Shown piece by piece: positions 5,702-12,627 of a stretch of 15,445 nucleotides of DNA. The notes under the pieces were generated by a model. The model was given only the letters and a program-made list of their open reading frames with translations. It ran no database searches and was not told where the DNA came from. The translations under genes and the position numbers were made by a program. The number at the start of each line of letters is the position of its first letter. The first letter of the stretch is position 1. The stretch is from Bacteroidales bacterium (GTDB taxonomy: Bacteria > Bacteroidota > Bacteroidia > Bacteroidales > 4484-276): the NCBI GenBank assembly GCA_018400545.1, contig JAGYLT010000021.1:1-15445 (forward strand), in the 5' to 3' direction.

Positions 5702-8101
5702 TTAAAAATTAAATTTAAATGTTACCTGAGCGCTTCTTCCGGGTTCCGGAATGTTGATCAGGCGGTAATAACTGGTATGGTTATAATAAGTCGTATTCAG
5801 GATATTGTTGAGCTGAAAATAGATGCCGAGCAATTCATCACCCAGGCTGAGATCAGTCCCGGCCCGGAAGTTCAGCACGCTGTATCCGTCGGTCGGTTCT
5901 TCTGGAGGTACCACACGGTCCTGCCGCCCGGCCACCTTCATTTCGAGTGTAAAGAAAGTTTCCCTGGCAATGTCATCCCAAATATGTGGCTTCCAGGTAA
6001 TCCCTCCGATAATGGATGGCGACGGTGAAAATGCCAGCCCGAAACCCTGCTTGGCTCCCGAGCGTTGTTCCGAAAACACATACTCCCCTCCCACGTTCAA
6101 CGAAAAGACTTCGTTGATTTGCTGCGATACTTCAAATTCGCCTCCCCATCTGACCACCTCATTCTGCACAAAATCAAACACCTGCAAGCCGGTTTCATCC
6201 GAGAATTCGCTGGTGGGATTCAGGTAAATGTAGTTTGGGAACCACGAATAAAACCCGCTGAACTTCACCGCCGAAAGTCCTTTTTCAAATTCAAGCGAAA
6301 GATCAGCCTGCCAGGCGGTTTCGGGCTTCAGCGTGCTGTCGCCGCGCTCCTGCCTGAACAGGTGATAGTTTACGCCATCGGCACCCAGCTCCCGGGCATC
6401 GGGCAACCTGAAGCTTCTTCCGAAATTCACCCGTCCGGTAAAATCGGCAGTGGAATAATTTACACCAACAGATCCGGTTGCGGCCGTGAAGGTTTTTGAA
6501 AGCGAAGGACTACGTTGCACAAAAGTTTCGTCCAGAATATTGCCATCACTGTCGAAAACCGGCGTAGGATACCAGTCCTGATATTCCTCGAGGGTGATGT
6601 GTCCAATATCGAAACGGACCCCTGCATTGGCCGTCAGACGGTCTGTAAATTTTAACTGATCAAAAATGAAAGCACCGGCAGTAAACTGCTCAAAGGCCGG
6701 AATGATAAATCCCCAGCCACCAATGCGGTTTTGCTGGTATTCCAGGCTTACACCGCTTGTCATAGAATGCGTCTCGCTAAAAAGATGCTTCATCTGAACA
6801 TTGGCAGCGTACACATTTTTATTGAATTCCCGTTCCAGGGTATTCGGCGGAAGTGGCCGGTATCCGTGCTCCGTAGGTTCCGAAAATTCCCTTCTCAGGT
6901 TGTTCTGGAAACTCAGGTTGATGTCCATTTTGTGGTCGTCAAACAAAATTTTGGTGTTTGAAATCACCTTCAGGTGGTTCACCTCCTGGTAGGGCAGATC
7001 AATGTCGCGGTTTTTGGCGTCATAATCAATTTTACTGTTCCTGATCTCAAAACCGTGCGCATCAGCATAGAAGCCCGATCGGTTGTAATAATTCCCGATG
7101 CTGAGTTTTGTTACACCCCATTTTCCGTTAAAGCCCCCGGCTATAAAGCCGTTCAGCTCCCTTCCGGCTGTATTTCTCAGATAATTATCCTTCAGCACAA
7201 AGTCGAAGGTATTGTAGGTCACCGTATCAATAGGAACACGATAATCTCCGTGCGTGATGCCGGTAAGCCGGACATGGAAAAACCGGTTTTCCTTTCTTGC
7301 AGAAGCACTTCCGGAAACACCCAGCAAATTATTATTGGTTTTGCCGCTGAGGGTAACCGTCCCACTCACGCCTTCCTTCTGCGGTATTTTATAAGGTTCC
7401 AGACGGATTACACCGCCAATGGCATCCGAACCATACATGAGCGATGCCGGCCCTTTAATCACCTCCACATCCGCCACATTAAACTGGTCAATTTCCAGGC
7501 CGTGATCCATGCCCCACTGCTGAGCCTGGTGCTTGATCCCGCTTTCGGCAACCACCACACGGTTGAAGGCCAGTCCGCGAATTACAGGTTTCGACTGTCC
7601 CGAACCAATATCGATGGAGGAAACCCCCGGTAAACGGCTGAGCGTTTTCATCATATCACCACCCAAATTTTCGCCGATAAATTTGCTATCCACCGCTTTA
7701 ACCGAAAGCGTTTGTTCGCGGTTTCGCAATGCACTGGCATCTTCCGAAATCACCACACCGTCCAGATCGTACGACACCGGGATCATCTTAATGACATAAT
7801 TTTTCACATCCGATGTCAAAACAATCGTGTCCGCATAGATTTCGTATCCCAGAAAATGGGCGTGCACCGGTATTTCTCCTAACGGCAAACCATATACACG
7901 AAATTTACCCTTGCTATCGGTGGTAACATGCTGGTCGTCCGGGCCAATGTGCAGCACCACGCCGGGCATGGAAGTTCCGTTCTCATCCAGTACACGGCCC
8001 AAGAAATCTGCTTTTTGCTGTGCAATTAATGGATGCAAAAGCAACAGCATTATGAAAATGAAAATTGACCTTTTCGTAATGTTTCGATTTAAAAAATACA
8101 A
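5702..8101 (-). CDS. TonB-dependent outer-membrane receptor, probably for a metal or metal complex
   Basis: Outer-membrane active transporter of 799 residues if read from the TTG at 8101. A signal peptide (ITKRS, then a hydrophobic run ending LIAQQ) precedes a carboxypeptidase-regulatory-like beta domain (~32-110). A TonB-box-like DGVVISED comes next, then the plug (~120-235, with LSRLPGV, VIRGLAFNRV and IKGPASLMYGSDAIGGV) and a beta-barrel ending in FKFNF. The plug contains HQAQQWGMDHGLEID, which offers possible metal ligands. The only in-frame ATG (8050) would leave a 12-residue signal peptide. ATT at 8080 would give M-T-K-R-S, and TTG at 8101 is the first permissible start. The gene lies between a Cys/His-rich small protein and a His-rich lipoprotein, which points to metal uptake. 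The substrate is inferred and not determined. Confidence 0.93.
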   Translation of the reverse strand: MYFLNRNITKRSIFIFIMLLLLHPLIAQQKADFLGRVLDENGTSMPGVVLHIGPDDQHVTTDSKGKFRVYGLPLGEIPVHAHFLGYEIYADTIVLTSDVKNYVIKMIPVSYDLDGVVISEDASALRNREQTLSVKAVDSKFIGENLGGDMMKTLSRLPGVSSIDIGSGQSKPVIRGLAFNRVVVAESGIKHQAQQWGMDHGLEIDQFNVADVEVIKGPASLMYGSDAIGGVIRLEPYKIPQKEGVSGTVTLSGKTNNNLLGVSGSASARKENRFFHVRLTGITHGDYRVPIDTVTYNTFDFVLKDNYLRNTAGRELNGFIAGGFNGKWGVTKLSIGNYYNRSGFYADAHGFEIRNSKIDYDAKNRDIDLPYQEVNHLKVISNTKILFDDHKMDINLSFQNNLRREFSEPTEHGYRPLPPNTLEREFNKNVYAANVQMKHLFSETHSMTSGVSLEYQQNRIGGWGFIIPAFEQFTAGAFIFDQLKFTDRLTANAGVRFDIGHITLEEYQDWYPTPVFDSDGNILDETFVQRSPSLSKTFTAATGSVGVNYSTADFTGRVNFGRSFRLPDARELGADGVNYHLFRQERGDSTLKPETAWQADLSLEFEKGLSAVKFSGFYSWFPNYIYLNPTSEFSDETGLQVFDFVQNEVVRWGGEFEVSQQINEVFSLNVGGEYVFSEQRSGAKQGFGLAFSPSPSIIGGITWKPHIWDDIARETFFTLEMKVAGRQDRVVPPEEPTDGYSVLNFRAGTDLSLGDELLGIYFQLNNILNTTYYNHTSYYRLINIPEPGRSAQVTFKFNF

Positions 8102-8122
8102 CTACCTGAAAAGTTATCTGTA

Positions 8123-8148
8123 TGCACGAACGCAATACACATCGTGCA
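8123..8148. promoter_or_regulatory. Inverted repeat in the leader of the TonB receptor gene
   Basis: TGCACGA (8123-8129) and TCGTGCA (8142-8148) are perfect 7-bp complements, 19 bp centre to centre (about two helical turns). They begin ~22 nt upstream of the first possible receptor start. They may be an operator or a leader hairpin; nothing else in the 167-nt gap identifies a riboswitch. Confidence 0.35.
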
Positions 8149-8268
8149 CAGCGCTTCATGGAATAGACCGTTGTTTGAAAATCATTTTTAAAGCATGAAA
8201 ATCAAATACAAGCCTGTGTTTCGATTCAATCAATCCATGAAAAACTTGTTTAAAAAAATTATATGCAT

Positions 8269-8601
8269 TCAGGCAGTTGGGGGCGGCGCCCTGAGTTGAA
8301 AGGAAAATACAGTTTGATATGGATGGAAATGATCTTCGTGATCGACGTGATGAACAGGTATTGAGATCAGTTCGACCTGCACATGATACTTTACCGTTTC
8401 ATCGAAAGTTGTGAAATGGAAAGCACATATCGGGCAATGATCGTTTTCACCGTTTAGTCCTGATGCAGGCGACCTCATGGCCTCACAATTCAGGTGGCCG
8501 TGATGGTCGGTGAAAATATGGAGTGTTTTATAAAATTGTGGCCCAAGGAAAAAGGCCACAAGCACAACACCTAAAACATATGTTAACTTCCCTTTTTTCA
8601 T
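8269..8601 (-). CDS. Small His/Cys-rich membrane-anchored or secreted protein at the head of the TonB locus
   Basis: 110 residues from the ATG at 8601. An upstream ATG at 8688 adds 29 Lys/Phe-rich residues from AT-rich DNA and looks spurious. It begins MKKGKL and a hydrophobic segment (YVLGVVLVAFFLG), so it is exported or membrane-anchored. Then come HIFTDHHGHLNCE, DHCPICAFHF and HHVDHEDHFHPY, giving three Cys and many His as likely metal ligands, and it ends FQLRAPPPTA. It resembles the small DUF2946-like proteins found beside metal-related TonB receptors, an assignment made from motif pattern only. It is the first gene of the presumed operon, with 167 nt before the receptor. It could be a periplasmic metal chaperone, sensor or buffer; the role is not established. 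Confidence 0.78.
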   Translation of the reverse strand: MKKGKLTYVLGVVLVAFFLGPQFYKTLHIFTDHHGHLNCEAMRSPASGLNGENDHCPICAFHFTTFDETVKYHVQVELISIPVHHVDHEDHFHPYQTVFSFQLRAPPPTA

Positions 8602-8609
8602 TTCAAGTG

Positions 8610-8617
8610 CAAAATTA
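8610..8617 (-). promoter_or_regulatory. Possible -7 box for the metal-uptake locus
   Basis: The minus strand reads TAATTTTG, matching TAnnTTTG, only 8 nt before the ATG at 8601. If used, the transcript would be almost leaderless. No -33 TTG is seen at normal spacing, so it may be a chance match in AT-rich DNA. Confidence 0.28.
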
Positions 8618-8622
8618 ACAAG

Positions 8623-8712
8623 ATAACGATAAAGAGGTTTTTTTAAAAATAAGATTTTTAAGAATTTTAAACCCTTTGCATTTTTCACTGTCCTTGGTGG
8701 TAATAACGATAA
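8623..8712. repeat. Direct repeat ATAACGATAA in the divergent intergenic region
   Basis: ATAACGATAA occurs at 8623-8632 and again at 8703-8712, 80 bp apart, between the minus-strand metal locus and the plus-strand GIN-domain gene. The second copy lies 24 bp before the ATG at 8736. It may be a shared regulator site; the motif is short and AT-rich. Confidence 0.35.
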
Positions 8713-8735
8713 TTGATCATAAAAACTTACTTAAA

Positions 8736-9473
8736 ATGAAAAAGCAATTTTTAATACTGGCAGTTCTGGCTTTCGCGGCCTTACACTTTATGGTCTGTGA
8801 TGAAGACGGTATTTTCAGCCGTGTTAAAGGATCGGGCAATGTGATTGATGTTGAATATTCGTTCGATGATTTCGAGCGGCTTGATATGAGCCATGCCTTT
8901 GATGCCACCATTGTTCAATCAGAAACTTTCGAAGTGGTGCTGTTTGTGGATGACAATATTGTAAATTATCTGGACGTAAGGCGATCGGGCGACTGGCTGA
9001 TCATTGGACTTGAAGATGGAAACAATTACAACAATGTGACCCTGCGGGCCGAAATATCCATGCCATATATCGAAGAGATTACTGGTAGCGGAGCTTCCGT
9101 GGTTTCCATGAGCGGTTTTTCATCCCCGGGTGAACCGGATGATTTTACCCTGAGACTTTCCGGTGCAAGTGTTTTTTCAGGCGCGGTGGTTGCCGGCGAC
9201 TGTGACATCCACCTTTCAGGTGCAAGCGTAATAAACATGAATGGCAACTGTAATGATCTGTTTCTCGAATCAAGCGGCGCGAGCAAATTAAATATGGGTA
9301 ACTTTGTGGCTACGGAGGCATACTTTATTCTGAGCGGCGCTTCTGACGGAACTGTGCATGTTACCAACCACCTGGATGCAGAGCTGAGCGGGGCTTCGGT
9401 TCTGCGTTATTACGGCGATCCCGTGATAGGTAACCTCACAACAACGGGCGCTTCATCAATCATCAAATTATAA
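8736..9473 (+). CDS. GIN-domain (DUF2807) cell-envelope protein
   Basis: 245 residues from the ATG at 8736; an upstream ATG at 8676 adds 20 residues and would place the signal peptide internally, so it is rejected. An N-terminal hydrophobic segment ends at FMVC-DED. This is lipobox-like, but Val at -1 is atypical, so lipidation is uncertain. The rest is the repetitive GIN fold (DUF2807, once called putative auto-transporter adhesin head). GSGNVIDVEYSFDDFERLDMSHAF is the usual entry, followed by seven [S/T]GAS turns: GSGAS, LSGAS, LSGAS, SSGAS, LSGAS, LSGAS and TTGAS, with units of varying length, consistent with a beta-solenoid. The family has no assigned molecular function. It is followed after 2 nt by an acetyltransferase gene and is probably cotranscribed with it. 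Confidence 0.9.
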   Translation: MKKQFLILAVLAFAALHFMVCDEDGIFSRVKGSGNVIDVEYSFDDFERLDMSHAFDATIVQSETFEVVLFVDDNIVNYLDVRRSGDWLIIGLEDGNNYNNVTLRAEISMPYIEEITGSGASVVSMSGFSSPGEPDDFTLRLSGASVFSGAVVAGDCDIHLSGASVINMNGNCNDLFLESSGASKLNMGNFVATEAYFILSGASDGTVHVTNHLDAELSGASVLRYYGDPVIGNLTTTGASSIIKL

Positions 9474-9475
9474 CT

Positions 9476-10003
9476 TTGGCAGGCCCATTTAACATAAAAA
9501 CACCAAGGCTCGAGCTTATTGCCGGAGACCACAGCATGGCAGTAGCCGAAATGACCAACCTCATGCAACTGGGTGAACTGCTAAACGCAGAATTCTCCCA
9601 TGGCTGGCCTCCTCCGGAAAATAATGAGAAAACCATGGAATGGTTTTTCAACCGGATTTATGACAATCCAAACCACCGTGGCTGGCTGATCTGGTATTTT
9701 GTGAATGTTACAAATAGCAAAAGGATGGTGATTGGCAATGGTGGATTTACCGGCCCGCCCGATAAAAACGGAGTCGTGGAGTGCGGCTATTCCATTCTGA
9801 AACCGATGCAGGATCATGGTTTTGCATCCGAAGCGGTTGGTGGCCTCATCAAATGGGCACTAACCCATGAATTGGTAAAAAAGATAGTTGCCCGAACCAA
9901 TGTGGAAAATATTCCCAGCCGAAGGGTTTTGGAAAAAAATGGTTTTGGAAAGGCAGATCACAAATGCTGTTCAGAGAAAATCTGCTATGAATTGAATAGA
10001 TAG
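9476..10003 (+). CDS. GNAT-family N-acetyltransferase (RimJ/RimL-like)
   Basis: 175 residues. It transfers an acetyl group from acetyl-CoA to an unidentified amine. The entry IKTPRLELIAGD is typical for RimJ/RimL-like members. Residues ~86-106 (IGNGGFTGPP, then VECGYSI) form the central strands. QDHGFASEA (112-120) is the acetyl-CoA-binding Q/RxxGxG/A loop, and TNVENIPSRRVLEKNGF is the C-terminal motif B. The start is TTG, 2 nt after the preceding stop; no ATG precedes the conserved entry, so translation is probably coupled to the upstream gene. The substrate cannot be deduced: the closest-looking relatives include both ribosomal-protein and small-molecule acetylases. Confidence 0.9.
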   Translation: MAGPFNIKTPRLELIAGDHSMAVAEMTNLMQLGELLNAEFSHGWPPPENNEKTMEWFFNRIYDNPNHRGWLIWYFVNVTNSKRMVIGNGGFTGPPDKNGVVECGYSILKPMQDHGFASEAVGGLIKWALTHELVKKIVARTNVENIPSRRVLEKNGFGKADHKCCSEKICYELNR

Positions 10004-10153
10004 CCCGGGATAATTGCCAAATTGGTATAGACTGCTTAATTCACAAAATTATAAAATTATGTTGTCACGTCCTTCAGGGTGTGGCAATGGAACAGGATTT
10101 TTGTGAATAATATAGAATAGATGACCTTCACAAGACTGTGTCGCAATTTTTCA

Positions 10154-10900
10154 TCAAATCCCGTGGATGACCTCAAGCAGCTTCTCCTTGTTTCGGTTAG
10201 AAACAGGGGCTTCCAGGTTTCGGGTAAGCCGGAGCAAATTTGTGTCGGTGCGGCCAAACGACTTGATATGATTCACGTTTACGAGGTACTGGCGGTGCGA
10301 TTTTACAAAATCATTGTTGACTAACATTTTGGCATACTCCTTCATGGATTTCGATACTTTGATTACCTGGCCATCGTCAAGATAAAAAGAGGTGTAATTC
10401 CGGTCGGATTTCAACATGATGATCTCAGAAACATTTACGATATCATAACGATCACTTGTTGACAACACAATCCGCTTGCTGTTTCTGTTATCGTTGATAT
10501 AATCCAGCAATTTATTGAATTTCCTGGAAAGATCGCGGGTTTGCAATTCCTGTTCAGCCCGGTTCACGGCCTCTATCAGTTCGTCGTGTACAATCGGTTT
10601 AAGGAGGTAATCGATGGCGTTATATTTAAAAGCCTGAACGGCAAACTCAGAATATGCTGTCGTAAAAATAATATCAAAGTTGATTTCATCAACCCGGCTT
10701 AGCAAGTCAAATCCATCACCATCAGGCATTTCTATATCCAAAAATACCAATTCCGGCTCTTGTTCTTCAATGCATTCCAAACCGGATTTAACATCAGCAG
10801 CCTCCCCGACAATTTCAACATTTTTGCAATACTTTTCCAGTAAAATCCGTATCGTCTCCCTGGCATTTTGCTCGTCCTCAATGATAACCCCCTTTATCAT
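10154..10900 (-). CDS. LytTR-family two-component response regulator
   Basis: 248 residues from the ATG at 10900; an upstream in-frame extension (PKPKPK from a CCTAAA repeat) is not part of the receiver fold. The receiver domain (1-~125) has the acidic pair E8/D9, phospho-acceptor Asp55 in LVFLDIEMPDGDG, Thr81 in FTTAY, and Lys101 in DYLLKP. The LytTR DNA-binding domain follows (~148-248, with KRIVLSTSDRYDIV, FVKSHRQYLVN and APVSNRNKEKL). Regulators of this class usually act with a LytS- or histidine-kinase-like sensor encoded next door. None is present within the flanking genes, so this one is an orphan within the window. It is divergent from yicC across 278 bp; its target genes are unknown. 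Confidence 0.95.
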   Translation of the reverse strand: MIKGVIIEDEQNARETIRILLEKYCKNVEIVGEAADVKSGLECIEEQEPELVFLDIEMPDGDGFDLLSRVDEINFDIIFTTAYSEFAVQAFKYNAIDYLLKPIVHDELIEAVNRAEQELQTRDLSRKFNKLLDYINDNRNSKRIVLSTSDRYDIVNVSEIIMLKSDRNYTSFYLDDGQVIKVSKSMKEYAKMLVNNDFVKSHRQYLVNVNHIKSFGRTDTNLLRLTRNLEAPVSNRNKEKLLEVIHGI

Positions 10901-11154
10901 AGTCGCTTTAGGTTTAGGTTTAGAAAAATCAGGCACTCAAAAGTACAATTTTTTTAGGTGATTAAATTTTTTTAACATATTTTTCTTTTTACATTAACCC
11001 GATAAAAGCCACGTAAGCTAATGCTGATATGCCGTTCCGATTATTGCCTTTTGAACAGATATTTATATTTCCTGCATCATACATTTTGAACATTCCATGA
11101 TTGAGATTACCTTCCGGCATACGCATTGCAAAAAGGCAGCAGCAGTTTTTAGGC

Positions 11155-11162
11155 TATCTTTG
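11155..11162 (+). promoter_or_regulatory. -7 box of the yicC-gmk operon
   Basis: TATCTTTG matches TAnnTTTG and ends 16 nt before the ATG of yicC. A TTG at 11126-11128 is farther upstream than the usual -33 spacing, so only the -7 element is supported. Confidence 0.5.
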
Positions 11163-11178
11163 CTGAAAAATAAAACAT

Positions 11179-12057
11179 ATGATAAAATCGATGACGGGCT
11201 ACGGCATGGCCAGTGGCGAATCCGGAAAACGGAAATACACCATTGAAATAAAAACCCTGAACAGCAAGCAGTTTGATATGCTTACCAGATTTCCTCAAAT
11301 TTATAAGGAAAAAGAACTGGAAATCAGGTCGCTACTGCAAAACAATCTGGAGCGGGGAAAAATTGAAATCACCATTTCGGTGGATGAAAACGATGCCAAT
11401 GATTCGTACGAACTTAACCGTGAGCTTGTTAAAAAATATTACCAGGAAATCAGTGCGGTTCAAAAGGAAATGAATCTTGGTGAAAACAACCAGTTGCTGG
11501 CGGCCATCCTGAAGCTTCCTGAGGTGGTACAGGCAGTTCCGGAAAAGCTGGAACAGGAAGAGTGGGAAGGCGTTTTTCACATCATCACCGAAGCCATCAA
11601 CAATTGCGATGAATCGCGGATAAAAGAAGGAAAATCCCTTGAAAATGATTTCAAAAAGCGGATCATGATCATAAATACGCTGCTGGAATCGGTAGAAAAT
11701 TTTGAAGATCAGCGTATCGAAAAAATTAAAATCAAACTCAGGCATGACCTTGAAAAATTTTTTGAAGAGGTGAAAATCGATGAAAACCGTTTTGAACAGG
11801 AAATCATTTACTACCTCGAAAAAATTGATATCACCGAAGAAAAGGTCAGGTTAAGCAACCATTGCAACTACTTTTTGCAAACACTTTCAGAAGCAAACAC
11901 CTCAAATGGCAAAAAGCTAAACTTTATCAGCCAGGAGATCGGTCGCGAAATCAATACCATCGGCTCCAAGGCCAACAACTCGGATATCCAGAAACTGGTG
12001 GTACAGATGAAAGATGAACTCGAAAAAATTAAGGAACAACTGTTTAATATTTTGTAA
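11179..12057 (+). CDS. yicC: YicC/YloC-family endoribonuclease
   Basis: 292 residues, the full length of the family. The N-terminus MIKSMTGYGMASGES and KTLNSKQFDMLTRFP are hallmark YicC_N motifs. The C-terminal half holds DUF1732, ending HCNYFLQTL, KKLNFISQEIGREINTIGSKANN and a coiled C-terminus. Family knowledge: E. coli YicC is an endoribonuclease involved in small-RNA turnover, acting in the cytoplasm. The gene is 2 nt upstream of gmk and almost certainly in one transcript with it, an arrangement common across bacteria. The ATG at 11179 sits 16 nt after a -7 box. No key region appears to be missing. Confidence 0.95.
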   Translation: MIKSMTGYGMASGESGKRKYTIEIKTLNSKQFDMLTRFPQIYKEKELEIRSLLQNNLERGKIEITISVDENDANDSYELNRELVKKYYQEISAVQKEMNLGENNQLLAAILKLPEVVQAVPEKLEQEEWEGVFHIITEAINNCDESRIKEGKSLENDFKKRIMIINTLLESVENFEDQRIEKIKIKLRHDLEKFFEEVKIDENRFEQEIIYYLEKIDITEEKVRLSNHCNYFLQTLSEANTSNGKKLNFISQEIGREINTIGSKANNSDIQKLVVQMKDELEKIKEQLFNIL

Positions 12058-12059
12058 CC

Positions 12060-12623
12060 ATGAACGGAAAACTCATCGTGGTTTCGGCCCCGTCGGGCTC
12101 GGGCAAGACATCGATCGTAAAGCAAATCCTGAAAAGCGATCTTAACATCGAATTCTCGGTATCGGCCTGCAGCCGGGATCCCCGGAAGGGTGAAGTTCAC
12201 GGTAAAGATTACTATTTTCTGACTGTTGAAGATTTCAGGAACAAAATCAGCAGGAATGAGTTTATTGAGTGGGAAGAAGTATATCCCGGCAGCTTTTATG
12301 GCACATTGCGGTCGGAGGCCGACCGTATCTGGGCCGGAGGAAACCACATTATTTTTGATGTGGACGTGGTTGGCGGACTGAACATTAAAAAACAGTTTAA
12401 TGATCGTTGCCTCGCACTATTTATCCAGGCACCCGGTATTGATGAACTGGAACAAAGATTGCGCGGACGGGGCACTGACGATGATGAAACCATCAAAAAA
12501 AGGGTTTCTAAGGCAAATCATGAACTGACGTATGCCCCCCGGTTTGATAAAATTATTGTGAATCGCGATCTGGATGCTGCCGTAAATGAAACTTATGAAA
12601 CCATTAAAAACTTTTTGAATTGA
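12060..12623 (+). CDS. gmk: Guanylate kinase
   Basis: 187 residues. It catalyses ATP + GMP = ADP + GDP in purine nucleotide metabolism, in the cytoplasm. The P-loop is APSGSGKT (10-17). The GMP-binding region reads SVSACSRDPRKGEVHGKDYYF; the usual second Thr of SATTR is Cys-Ser here, a mild variation. EEVYPGSFYGT follows, and the lid/adenine region is RLRGRGTDDDETIKKRV. The length and motif order are normal for the enzyme. It is preceded by yicC (2-nt gap) and followed after 4 nt by a nucleotide-cyclase gene, so the cyclase may be cotranscribed with the enzyme that makes GDP, the precursor of GTP. Confidence 0.97.
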   Translation: MNGKLIVVSAPSGSGKTSIVKQILKSDLNIEFSVSACSRDPRKGEVHGKDYYFLTVEDFRNKISRNEFIEWEEVYPGSFYGTLRSEADRIWAGGNHIIFDVDVVGGLNIKKQFNDRCLALFIQAPGIDELEQRLRGRGTDDDETIKKRVSKANHELTYAPRFDKIIVNRDLDAAVNETYETIKNFLN

Positions 12624-12627
12624 AAAA

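Noticed and set aside
5507..7633. Several long plus-strand ORFs (up to 219 codons)
   Set aside because: All are antisense to the TonB receptor and lipoprotein genes and show no family signature.
8602..8688. ATG at 8688 as start of the small His/Cys-rich protein
   Set aside because: The extra 29 residues are low-complexity Lys/Phe-rich from AT-rich DNA and would bury the MKKGKL export-signal start.
8676..8735. ATG at 8676 as start of the GIN-domain protein
   Set aside because: It would place 20 residues before a normal MKKQF-type signal peptide, and it lies in the intergenic region.
10004..10153. Terminator between the convergent acetyltransferase and LytTR genes
   Set aside because: No convincing stem with a T-tract was found in the 150-bp gap.
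10905..10922. Telomere-like TTTAGG repeat
   Set aside because: Only about three units inside a leader; no chromosome-end context and likely chance.
10901..10936. Longer N-terminus for the LytTR regulator
   Set aside because: The added residues come from a CCTAAA repeat and precede the receiver fold, which starts at MIKGVIIED.
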